From NCBI RefSeq assembly GCF_006542765.1, contig NZ_SKCD01000037.1, positions 1 to 44,905 of the forward strand: DNA of 44,905 nucleotides. Direction: 5' to 3'. The stretch comes from Paenibacillus luteus (GTDB lineage: Bacteria > Bacillota > Bacilli > Paenibacillales > Paenibacillaceae). Below, piece after piece: positions 26,466 through 34,860 of the stretch. The first letter of the stretch is position 1, and the number at the start of each line of letters is the position of its first letter. The translations under genes and the position numbers were made by a program. The notes under the pieces are model-generated. The model was not told where the DNA came from. It did not search any database and saw only the letters and a program-made list of their open reading frames with translations.

Positions 26466-28077
26466 TTAAAATAGTTTATTCACAATTTTCTTTGACCAAC
26501 CTTCAATTGTATCATTGCTATAGTGTTTTACTTTTTCAATATCCATATTATTAAATCGATTAAGAAGAGTTTGATCCCAATGTCCCCCCTCTTGCACTAG
26601 ACCATCTAATAGTAGTTTAATTTCATTTTCTACCGCTTTGAGTGAAATATCTTTCAGTAATTGCAAAATAAGCATCGATATTGACCAATTATCAGGCCTA
26701 GCAACTTCAACTATATATTTTGTACTAGATGCATTCGATACCTGAACAATAGCACAAGTCCGGCGAGCTCCATTCGGACAGATGGAAAATCGCTTACCTG
26801 GAGGAACTCGGACTACAGACATCCGAATAGAATACGAAGTCATCTCCTTCAGCACACTGATCATCTTGAAGAAGTCTTCCAAACCAATAGCTTCAGTCAT
26901 CGGAACCAACTCTAACGTTTGAAAATCAATGGGCGGCGTATCTCCACCAACTATCGAATCCTGCACGCTCACTTCCTTTGCACCCCCCGATGATTTGCCG
27001 CCTTTCCCGGAGTTAACAATAACATCATTGCCTGTATTCGTTCGCCTCACGCTTTTCTTTCGAGTCCTAACTACTGGATAATTGATAAACTTTATGTAGG
27101 TAGGAGGGGCCTCAAACACATTTTGATTGGTATCTTCTTTTGCATTTTCACTTTCATCATTAATCACAATGTCTTCATTCTTACTACGTGACGTTATCCG
27201 TAACCGTTTTTCGCCGAAAATAGGCTCCTGTCGCTTCTTAGAATGATGCCAGAATTCAATTTCATTGGCCGGATGTGTAAATCCCCCAAAAGCAATAATT
27301 TCTTTAACCAACATTATATTTGAAAACTTTTCACCACGAACTGTCATTTCAATTGGGCTTGTAGGCGGCAACTCTACGCTAAGTGGAATACCTCTCCTTA
27401 ACATAATAGAAGGATTAATAGGAGATCCATTCACAGCTTGACTGAACAAAATTCGATAAACAGAATCCCACATAGCTTTGATCTTAAAGTCCAAATATAT
27501 CCATGATATGTGACGAGCATTGCTCTCCGTAGCCATTGTATTGGAAACACGGTTGCCCAAATGAAAGTGAAGAACATTTCTTTCAAACTCACACTTGTCA
27601 ATAAGTTGTTCCAAGCCATGTGGCTCTAGCAAAGAATTAGCTAATAGTTTTGAATTAATAAACATTGCTCTAAGCAGCTCCATAACAGGAATACAAAATG
27701 TTAATCCCCCTAATAGAATATTGAATGATATTTTGCATGCCAAGCTCAGGATTCTTGCCAAAATCAATAAGGCTCTTTGGCAGTTTGAAGGAATTCACAA
27801 TCACCCCTGAATCTAGAGATGGTATAGTGAAATTATAGGCTGACCCACTCATCGGGCGAACTTGATTCAAGTTACCATTTGCATAAATTTGACCCAATCT
27901 TAATAGTGGCATTTTCCCCCATGGGTAAGTCAGGGTTTTCAGATCACCAGAAGCCCTTTTAAATGCAATTCGAACACTCCAATCTCTCCTATAATTCATA
28001 TAAGGCGAGCCAAACCAAAACAACTCGACATCTTCATCTTCTAAAAATGTCCATGGTCGAAATCCTATTGAACGCAC
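26466..28077 (-). pseudogene. tnsE: tnsE, target selector for replicating DNA, broken by a single frameshift
   Basis: Together the two frames give a protein of about 535 residues, as in Tn7 TnsE (538). Part 1 starts at a GTG (28077, GAGGTG 8 nt upstream) and includes TYPWGKMPLLRLGQIY. Part 2 includes IPVMELLRAMFINSKLLANS, APPTYIKFINYPVVR and the end DTIEGWSKKIVNK; these match the order and style of TnsE segments such as IPQLELARSLF and MEGWAERVV. The frames change at a run of five Gs (plus-strand Cs 27706-27710). With four Gs the reading is continuous (SIRGLTFCIPVMELL). In frame 1 translation stops at 27670. TnsE directs Tn7 to conjugal plasmids and lagging-strand DNA through the sliding clamp. 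Either this pathway is lost, the shift is programmed, or it is a sequencing error. Confidence 0.85.
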
Positions 28078-28112
28078 TGTGTCGTCACCTCATTTGTGTA
28101 TTCCAATGTATG

Positions 28113-29840
28113 CTATCCATAGCCGTTATAGCATTCAAGCGCTGCGGAAACAGTTTGTGAATATCCCGGCTTTAAAGCAGCTTTCCTTACAAGTTTCCAT
28201 CGTTTGATAGGAAATTCGTCTATCATTTGTTCCGAAGCCCATTTAACTCTTCGAATTTGAAATTGTTCCACTGACTCCAGATAGTTCGACAGGATTCCTA
28301 TTGTGACTGGAAGCTTCTCTTTATGTTTTTCAAGCAACGACAGTCTTCCAATACGCTTGCCTATTGAGGCAATAGTGATTCGAACAGGCTTAGTTTCCCT
28401 TTCATCAAGCAGCGTTTTACAACCTTTTTCAACTTCCCAGCTTAATTCGAGATCACGTTTTTCCCAATCTATCCGAACGTAACCCGAGGCAAGTCCTTTT
28501 CTTGAATACTGCGCTTTTATAGATTTTTGAGAAGGTAGTGACTCTTCAGGACATGCTTTCTGAATTACCTGATCATAGCGTGAGTATTTAATGATTGTAT
28601 TCGTATCTGCCCCTAATCTCACGGCTGTTGCCCGATATGATAAACCATTCTGCATATGATCCTTTAATTGGTTCATCCATACATGGCCAAAGGCTTTAAT
28701 ACGACCTATCCGCAAACGGTCCTCAATATTATGATCTGGTCCTCTTCTGGAATATGAAAAACCACATCTGCATGTAAATGTGCCAACCGGATTACCTGTG
28801 TCCGTGCAACGAGTAATCCTTATACCTTCAATTATAGATTCTTTGTAATGATCTGCAGCCTTATTGAGACATGGCCATGGACCTTGTCCGAAAGGGGAGT
28901 AAACTGTTTTCATTTGACCCAAGAAGTCCGAGAAGGATCCAAATAGAAAGTGTATCAGCAATAGATGTCTCAACGGATGAACAGCCCTACGAGCTTTCCT
29001 AGCTGCCACTGCCAGCCATGAATAATGTTCCCCATAAATCACACAATCTAGCATTTCAAGTAATTCCCGACCGTAGTAGCCCACGATTTGATCTTCAAGT
29101 TTACGTTGCCGAATGTGTTTACCAGGCGTCAAGCATCCGCGTTCGTTTAATTTATAAAGTAAAGACTCACGGAGATTATAGAGCTCAAGCGACTTTCCTA
29201 CGCTTATTAGCCGTTGAACATCCAGCGCAATGTCAAACAACTTTAATAAAAGCTTGTCCGGTAGATTCTTCTGAATCGGCTCCGACTTAAATAAATATCT
29301 GGAAATAGGCAGCGCCGTTAAACCGTGTCGCTCCGCCACAGGATATATTATTCGATGCAATACAACACAATGGAATGGACAAACCATTACACCAGTATTC
29401 TGATGAATGCGATGCCAGTAGGGCTCTCCAAACTGTTTAATATTAGCCTCGTAACAATCCGGACAAAACTTCAATTCACAGCTTCGATCAATGGTGCTAG
29501 CCGTAATACCAACGAACGTATGAATACCTGAGCCATCTTTGCTTTTCATCAGTTGTTTCAGTCGTTTGCTCCGTTCAATCGGAAGAAAGGGTGCATAGAA
29601 CGGATATAGCGTATGCTCATCAATCCAATGATCGGAAGACATTCCTGTTTGTGAACTCCGCTCGGTGAAATCATCCAAGTGACTGGGAAGATCCATTGTC
29701 GGAATAACACTTTCCGTACCGTATACTTCTCTAAGCGTCCATTTTGGACTTGAGTTGTTCATACGCAAGTGATAGCGAGTGATTACGCCATACAACAATT
29801 CATCCGGATAGGGGAGAGGCAAGCTACCATATTCGTTCAT
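28113..29840 (-). CDS. tnsD: TnsD/TniQ-family protein, attTn7 (glmS) targeting
   Basis: 575 residues. ATG with GGTGG upstream; 12 bp after tnsC. TnsD binds the 3' end of the glmS coding region and recruits TnsC so that insertion falls just downstream. The N-terminal TniQ domain carries a CCCH zinc knuckle: C126, C129 (FCPDCYEAN), C154, H157 (VMVCPFH), in the arrangement of Tn7 TnsD. A second possible zinc site is GTFTCRCGFSYS in the middle. The C-terminal half is rich in helices and basic residues and should make the glmS contact. The element sits 24 bp past glmS, so this gene was functional at the time of insertion. It is apparently intact. Confidence 0.93.
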   Translation of the reverse strand: MNEYGSLPLPYPDELLYGVITRYHLRMNNSSPKWTLREVYGTESVIPTMDLPSHLDDFTERSSQTGMSSDHWIDEHTLYPFYAPFLPIERSKRLKQLMKSKDGSGIHTFVGITASTIDRSCELKFCPDCYEANIKQFGEPYWHRIHQNTGVMVCPFHCVVLHRIIYPVAERHGLTALPISRYLFKSEPIQKNLPDKLLLKLFDIALDVQRLISVGKSLELYNLRESLLYKLNERGCLTPGKHIRQRKLEDQIVGYYGRELLEMLDCVIYGEHYSWLAVAARKARRAVHPLRHLLLIHFLFGSFSDFLGQMKTVYSPFGQGPWPCLNKAADHYKESIIEGIRITRCTDTGNPVGTFTCRCGFSYSRRGPDHNIEDRLRIGRIKAFGHVWMNQLKDHMQNGLSYRATAVRLGADTNTIIKYSRYDQVIQKACPEESLPSQKSIKAQYSRKGLASGYVRIDWEKRDLELSWEVEKGCKTLLDERETKPVRITIASIGKRIGRLSLLEKHKEKLPVTIGILSNYLESVEQFQIRRVKWASEQMIDEFPIKRWKLVRKAALKPGYSQTVSAALECYNGYG

Positions 29841-29852
29841 TTAATCACCACC

Positions 29853-31523
29853 TTAGCCAAGAAACTCCAAAGGATCTTTAATATATCCAGCAGCCCTAAG
29901 TGAATCGTAGGCTGATAGCTTCTTCTTTTTCCACTGGGTCACAATTACTCGCAAATCATGAGGTGCTGTCGGTAAAACCTTAGGCGTACGTTTATTGCGT
30001 TGCACTGAGGCTTCACTCGTAACTTTCCTCTGCTTCTGCAATGCGAGCTTTAGCGCTTCTTTGTGAAGATCAACGACATCTAACTCATGCATATGTGCTT
30101 TTGTTACCTCATTTGCAGACTGTAGCGCTACCGACTCCTCTACGCCTGCATCTATTAGCCAAGCGCTTAATTCGTTAACAGTCTGCTCGGTGACATCATA
30201 ACCAAGCTCTGTACGTATCACTTCTAATCTCTCAGCTTGCCGTTGTTCAGCTTCAATCCGATCTAGGTAATCATCCACAGAAACACTATCGTAAATATCA
30301 GCAAACATCTGAATTTGCTTCTTCTTACCCGAACGTAATGCCTCCAGAGCAGGCTTGATTAAGATGAGGCGATCCTTGGCAACAGATCGAATTAGTTCCG
30401 GTGTAATATGTTCGATTTCTTTGTCCAACGCTCGCCATTGCGTCAACATAAACAGCTTTATTGCAACGTCAGAAATCCCTTGAGATTCGTCGAACATAAC
30501 ATCTATAAACTCCTGAGTTAAATCGACCTTCTTGTCTGTCCACTGATACTTCCACAAGCCTCGCAGCAGCCATTCCCACTCATCATCTTTCTTGAAGTGA
30601 TGCCATGTAGCATCCCCTTGACCGCTGTTACGCCGCGCATTTCGGAATTCACCATTTAGTGCCGGGAGCGCTTTGTATGTGCCTACAAGAATGACCGGCA
30701 ATCCAATTGTATTTACCAATTGAACGAAGAAGTTCAACATTTGAGCTGCGCGATCATCTTTGGCTTCTTGCAAATTTTGAATCTCATCAATGACCAATAC
30801 ACCAAGACAATGAACCGCAGCAGCCTGAGCCATGATTGGGAGCAGCTCATCCGGAGTTTTAGTCGCATTCTTTTTGTAATACCTAGTACCGACCAGGCTA
30901 TCAACCGCCAGCAGAAAATTCAAACATAGCCCTCTAATAGAACCATCATGCGGACAATCCATTTTCAACCATACAATTTGATAGGGAGCAGGCATATCTT
31001 GATCTCTATATTTGCGATGCAGGATGACTTGCGGATACATTTGCAAAATCCGCATCAGACTGCTGGATTTACCAATTCCAGATATACCCACAAGAGCAAA
31101 TCCAGCAGAGGTAGGGGTATTGACCGGGTATCCGTTTGTAGACCCCTTCATAATGAGCTCATACGCGTCTTTACGGGCTCTAAAAGCATAATTAGGGGTC
31201 AGTGGATTACGCCCCACATAGCCGTCTCTAATCAATCTAGAGAGGCTTTGCTGCAATTCCAAATGTCTGGATAGCGGCCGAAAGAAATCCCTTGAAATCC
31301 TCTGAACGCAATGCATGCGAAGATGAACCGGCAAATTACGTTCTGAAGGATTAAAAATCGGACTTGAAGACAGGCTTTTCACTACTGTTTGATCATCCCA
31401 GATTGGTGGGAGTGCTTCTAGTAATGGATTATTCCGATAATCCTCCAATAAAGGATCTTGGTAGTCCGCTTCTACAAACTCACCGCGACTAAACTGAAAC
31501 AACGGGATATCAAACTCACTCAT
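29853..31523 (-). CDS. tnsC: TnsC, AAA+ ATPase regulator of transposition
   Basis: 556 residues, against 555 for Tn7 TnsC. It forms ATP-dependent rings on DNA, links the target selectors TnsD/TnsE to TnsA-TnsB, and controls target immunity. Walker A is GISGIGKSS (G146-S154, K152), Walker B is GVLVIDEIQNL (D246, E247), with a sensor-like VILVGTYKALPAL after it. The N-terminus (~1-110) should bind TnsD. The C-terminal tail is basic (QRKVTSEASVQRNKRTPKVL). The start codon overlaps the tnsB stop (ATGA), so translation is coupled. Confidence 0.95.
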   Translation of the reverse strand: MSEFDIPLFQFSRGEFVEADYQDPLLEDYRNNPLLEALPPIWDDQTVVKSLSSSPIFNPSERNLPVHLRMHCVQRISRDFFRPLSRHLELQQSLSRLIRDGYVGRNPLTPNYAFRARKDAYELIMKGSTNGYPVNTPTSAGFALVGISGIGKSSSLMRILQMYPQVILHRKYRDQDMPAPYQIVWLKMDCPHDGSIRGLCLNFLLAVDSLVGTRYYKKNATKTPDELLPIMAQAAAVHCLGVLVIDEIQNLQEAKDDRAAQMLNFFVQLVNTIGLPVILVGTYKALPALNGEFRNARRNSGQGDATWHHFKKDDEWEWLLRGLWKYQWTDKKVDLTQEFIDVMFDESQGISDVAIKLFMLTQWRALDKEIEHITPELIRSVAKDRLILIKPALEALRSGKKKQIQMFADIYDSVSVDDYLDRIEAEQRQAERLEVIRTELGYDVTEQTVNELSAWLIDAGVEESVALQSANEVTKAHMHELDVVDLHKEALKLALQKQRKVTSEASVQRNKRTPKVLPTAPHDLRVIVTQWKKKKLSAYDSLRAAGYIKDPLEFLG

Positions 31524-33724
31524 TCTTCATCACCATCTTCCTGCAAATACGCTTTTATTTTCGATAGCTTATCTGCAGGAGGGATATACGTTTGTTTTTT
31601 CTCAACAGCATCATCGCGTTTTAAAGGAACTACATTATTGGTTGAGTCATTCGACGCAGCACCTTGATCGGATAACTGAAAAGCTTCATGTTTGCGGTTT
31701 TCAAGTTTTTCATTGCTACGACGCTGTCTGGTTCCTTTCACACGTTGATTATTGCTTTCTTCGCTTTGTTGAATGGCTTCATTCGTTTTCTTAGCTGCCA
31801 TTTCAACAATTGCCTTGGTTTGAGCATCAAGCTCAATTTTGGACAGCATATTATTCACATCCTGATACCTTCCTTGGTATCTCTCAATCTCTAACAGATC
31901 CTCTACTTCCTCAAATCTTTTATTGAGATATCTTTCTTCCCGATCAAGCAGTGTACATGTTTCGAATTGGTGCCCATTATCCAACCACAAATAAATTTCA
32001 TTAGTAGAACGAGGGTCGTAGCATACCTTAACCCGCCACGTTTTTCCTGCTCTTGCCTTTATGAACCATTGCTCCCGCATCGCTAATTCACATACGTAAT
32101 GCACGCCTTTGAACTGAATTCCTGCAGCAGTAACGGTAGCTTCACCTTGAAGCATTAAGTTTAGCTTTACGATATGCTCGGGCTGTTTTTTAAGACGCCC
32201 ATTACGATTAACAATCCCCCAATGCCATAAATCCCTAGGTATAGGCGTAACCTCATCAGCCACCATAAATTCGTTCCTGTCATACCACAACATATGATGG
32301 TCATTATTGTGATAGAGAATGTTATGAATCATAATCTGTGTAAACTCACGAAGGGTTAGCTTTGCATCCAAGCGATAATCCCTTTCTCCACGCTCTCTAT
32401 AACGTTCTTTAATTGCTCCAGGAATAAATCGTATGCTTCGCAGATTCGTTAATCGGAACTGCTGCTCAACAATTCCTTTCCAATCTGCCCGATAAGGAGG
32501 AGCATTTTCTACATCGACGCCCAGAACATCAATAAGTTGGCTTGGTCTAGTTCCTTCAAGTTCCCCACGGTCTGCCGTTAGTTTTTGTGGTAAATGACTG
32601 CTTACCCAATCCTCCGGATCAATATCAATACCATATTGTGCGCAGAACTTTACCTTGTCAGTTGTCGTATTGGCTAATGCCATCATTGCACCAATCCAAC
32701 TTGGTCCTTCTAGACCAATGTAAATTCCTGCAATGTATCTGCTAAAAACATCGATTACAATGTAAATAATGGGGCGACCAATAATCCATTCGCGTCGATA
32801 TTCACTGACCAAATAAACATCCGCTACTGTTGCATCGATTTGAAATCTGGAACCAGGACCAAAGCTTTCATAAGTAGAACTACCGAGAATGGGGCGATAA
32901 TCTAATGCAAATCTCTTCTTGCCCAGTCTGCTTTTAAGCGTATCCTCCAGGTCCATTTCTTTTTTGAACCAATATTTGTATTGTCCGAAGGTTGGCAACT
33001 GATCTGGAGAAGGAAGTACAGGTACGACCGCCTGTCCGCTTTGACGAAAACCGGATGCAAAGAATTTTTCAAGCGTCTTCTGATAGGCATGCTTGAGTGG
33101 AGATTTATCCTTATTGTTGTAAAACAACCGAATACCTGATCTGAGCAATTGTTTGATATCTTCATCAATATTGATCCCAACAGGTTCATCTTCAAATTTT
33201 CTTGGACGGCCACGTTTAGTTTCCTTAGGTGTTCTATCATTTCCGAGGCTGCCGCAATTATTAAAATGGGGCAATAATGCATTTTTCATCTTGCCACCTT
33301 GCCAATATCTACGCAAATAACGATAAATCGTACTTTTATGAAGTCCTGTACGTTCTTGTACTTCCTTGATGCGAGATCCTCTAAAGCCCTTCTCAAAACA
33401 ACTTGGCTCATCATGCACTATATCCTTAATAGCATCCCATGATTTATCACGAATATTTAAATGCTCACTATCAATATTAGAATCTAATAGGGGAACATTA
33501 TCATTAACCCAATCAATCTGTTTTAACAGATCTGCTTCAAAGCCTGCTGTATACTCAGAGTAAGTTTTCATAATAGGGAAAGCTTTTTCATCACCCATCG
33601 CAATACTAAAAAGAATATCTTCGACAGGCGAAATCCATACTATACGTTCTACAAAACGATCCTCAGAATCAGGCATCTTCCATTCCACAACCATATTTTC
33701 ATAGAGTGATTGCAAGTCTTTCAT
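31520..33724 (-). CDS. tnsB: TnsB, DDE transposase
   Basis: 734 residues. It binds the repeated sites at both ends and cuts and joins the 3' ends. The rve catalytic core has D297 (RFQIDATVAD), D385 (LTADRGELEG) and E420 (GIVEQQFRLTN). The spacing of 88 and 35 residues is the same as in Tn7 TnsB (D273, D361, E396). N-terminal HTH domains ~110-145 (QERTGLHKSTIYRYLRRYW). The C-terminal region after ~640 is charged and low in complexity, as expected for the part that contacts TnsC. Overlaps tnsA by 4 bp and tnsC by 4 bp. Confidence 0.96.
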   Translation of the reverse strand: MKDLQSLYENMVVEWKMPDSEDRFVERIVWISPVEDILFSIAMGDEKAFPIMKTYSEYTAGFEADLLKQIDWVNDNVPLLDSNIDSEHLNIRDKSWDAIKDIVHDEPSCFEKGFRGSRIKEVQERTGLHKSTIYRYLRRYWQGGKMKNALLPHFNNCGSLGNDRTPKETKRGRPRKFEDEPVGINIDEDIKQLLRSGIRLFYNNKDKSPLKHAYQKTLEKFFASGFRQSGQAVVPVLPSPDQLPTFGQYKYWFKKEMDLEDTLKSRLGKKRFALDYRPILGSSTYESFGPGSRFQIDATVADVYLVSEYRREWIIGRPIIYIVIDVFSRYIAGIYIGLEGPSWIGAMMALANTTTDKVKFCAQYGIDIDPEDWVSSHLPQKLTADRGELEGTRPSQLIDVLGVDVENAPPYRADWKGIVEQQFRLTNLRSIRFIPGAIKERYRERGERDYRLDAKLTLREFTQIMIHNILYHNNDHHMLWYDRNEFMVADEVTPIPRDLWHWGIVNRNGRLKKQPEHIVKLNLMLQGEATVTAAGIQFKGVHYVCELAMREQWFIKARAGKTWRVKVCYDPRSTNEIYLWLDNGHQFETCTLLDREERYLNKRFEEVEDLLEIERYQGRYQDVNNMLSKIELDAQTKAIVEMAAKKTNEAIQQSEESNNQRVKGTRQRRSNEKLENRKHEAFQLSDQGAASNDSTNNVVPLKRDDAVEKKQTYIPPADKLSKIKAYLQEDGDEE

Positions 33725-34545
33725 CCACCTTTCGCTAGTTTCTCTACTGCTGCATTTATGATGAAGTCTCTCACTGCATTCGTTGGAATGATTCTTTCAT
33801 TCATATCTACAGACCATATTTTACGTGCTAAAAGATGACGAAAAAGTGCCAAAGACGTTCCTAACTCTAATCCAAGTTGTTCGTCACAGAATGAACAAGC
33901 TCTGGAAATAGCCTCACCGGAATTCAGACGGGTTGAAAGCATTCGCTGTAAATTATTGATAACGAATCTTCCTAATTCAGAGACGTCATCGTTGTGATAC
34001 TCTTTATGAATCCATTCAATATTCCTAATTAGAACATCCGGCAAGTCTTGATCGGTGATAATTCCCCAGTCAACATGCCGTTCTTCCCAGTAAACACGCT
34101 CTATTTCAAATTTTGCGATTGTTCGCTCATTTTCTAATTCCGAAAATGGCTTAAGCGTTCTTGCGTAGTGCTTATCCTTATATGTAATAAGAAAATCAGT
34201 TGTCATTACAATGTCCACGGCTGTCTTCGGATCAGCAGGGTGCTTTACGCCTATTTTTTCTGCTATCAACTTAGTTTCTTCCAACGGAAGAAGAGGGAAC
34301 TGCTCACGAATATCCGACACATTATCTGAATAATCCAATAGATAGCAATAATCACGTTCTATATCTGAAAGAAGCTCATGCCTTCTGCCCGTTGTCCAGC
34401 CCATACCACGAGTGGCTCTGCCATCCGAGGGAACATCCTGAATCCGAAGCCATGGAAGATAATCTTTGCCTGTTCCTTGACCTCTTCCTTCTCTAATAAA
34501 GCGATCTATCTTTGCTTCTGTGATCTCCCGTTTCCGTTTGGCCAT
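33721..34545 (-). CDS. tnsA: TnsA, endonuclease for 5' strand cleavage
   Basis: 274 residues, close to Tn7 TnsA (273). Together with TnsB it makes double-strand cuts, so the element moves by cut-and-paste. A type II restriction-enzyme-like N-terminal domain has E63 (DIERDYCY), D117 (TTDFLITY) and K132 (LKPFSE), the catalytic triad of TnsA (E63, D114, K132 in Tn7). The C-terminal domain should contact TnsC. The start has GGAGGTGG 6 nt upstream. First gene of the tnsABCDE operon; a strong terminator-like hairpin stands 12 bp before its ribosome site. Confidence 0.95.
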   Translation of the reverse strand: MAKRKREITEAKIDRFIREGRGQGTGKDYLPWLRIQDVPSDGRATRGMGWTTGRRHELLSDIERDYCYLLDYSDNVSDIREQFPLLPLEETKLIAEKIGVKHPADPKTAVDIVMTTDFLITYKDKHYARTLKPFSELENERTIAKFEIERVYWEERHVDWGIITDQDLPDVLIRNIEWIHKEYHNDDVSELGRFVINNLQRMLSTRLNSGEAISRACSFCDEQLGLELGTSLALFRHLLARKIWSVDMNERIIPTNAVRDFIINAAVEKLAKGG

Positions 34546-34571
34546 TACGAACCACCTCCAAAATGAAATTC

Positions 34572-34602
34572 AAAAAAAATGAGGCTACCCGAAGGCAGCC
34601 TC
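34572..34602 (-). terminator. Terminator/attenuator in the tnsA leader
   Basis: GAGGCTGCCTTCGGGTAGCC... hairpin on the minus strand (6-bp outer stem, inner GC pairs) followed by eight Ts. It lies between the transposon right end and tnsA. It would stop transcripts coming from glmS and also any transcript started in the right end. Confidence 0.82.
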
Positions 34603-34684
34603 AAATAGAGTCATGTTGTTTATTCTGGATGTCGATTCTGTAGACAGTAGTAGAGCTCCTAGTAGCAGTATGGCCAATTCCGTC

Positions 34685-34794
34685 AGTCTAATACTTTATT
34701 TTCCCAGTCTACAACTTTATTTTCTCAGTCTAATACTTTATTTTCCTAGTCTAATACTTTATTTTTCAGTCTAACACTTTATTTTCTTTTAACA
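34685..34794. repeat. Transposon right end with five tandem TnsB-type sites
   Basis: AGTCTAATACTTTATTTT and close variants start at 34685, 34706, 34727, 34748 and 34768: spacing 21, 21, 21 and 20 bp. The terminal ACA is at 34792-34794. Tn7 has four overlapping sites here; this element has five. Confidence 0.92.
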
Positions 34795-34799
34795 CAAAC
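34795..34799. repeat. Target-site duplication, right copy (CAAAC)
   Basis: CAAAC immediately after the ACA terminus; identical to 19435-19439. The glmS stop codon (34819-34821) is 19 bp further. Confidence 0.92.
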
Positions 34800-34860
34800 T
34801 ATATTTTAAATAATTAACCTACTCCACCGTCACACTCTTCGCCAAGTTACGCGGTTTATC
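34800..34860. other. attTn7: TnsD recognition region at the glmS 3' end
   Basis: The last codons of glmS encode DVDKPRNLAKSVTVE, the conserved segment used by TnsD. The spacer of 24 bp between stop codon and transposon fits the ~25 bp known for Tn7. The region after the stop is AT-rich, with no hairpin. Confidence 0.8.

Larger units (their letters stand above)
19440..34794. mobile_element. Complete Tn7-like transposon at attTn7 (15,355 bp)
   Basis: The termini are TGTTCGAAGAAAATAAAG... on the left and, read inward on the minus strand, TGTTAAAAGAAAATAAAG... on the right. Each is followed by the same TnsB-type site, and the element is flanked by the 5-bp duplication CAAAC. It carries tnsA-tnsB-tnsC-tnsD-tnsE(frameshifted) from right to left, then a three-gene cargo. 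It lies 24 bp after the glmS stop codon in the orientation of Tn7 (right end towards glmS). No Cas gene or CRISPR array is present, so it is not a CRISPR-guided variant. The cargo is visibly more AT-rich than the tns genes, and both more than the chromosome around them. Confidence 0.95.

Noticed and set aside
34685..34785. Five regularly spaced ~18-bp repeats could be taken for a mini CRISPR array.
   Set aside because: The gaps are only 2-3 bp, the repeats end at the transposon terminus and match sites at the other end in inverse orientation; they are TnsB-type binding sites. There are no cas genes.
19440..34794. Possible CRISPR-associated transposon.
   Set aside because: There is no Cas12k or Cascade gene and no array; the element has TnsD and TnsE-type selectors and a classic glmS insertion.
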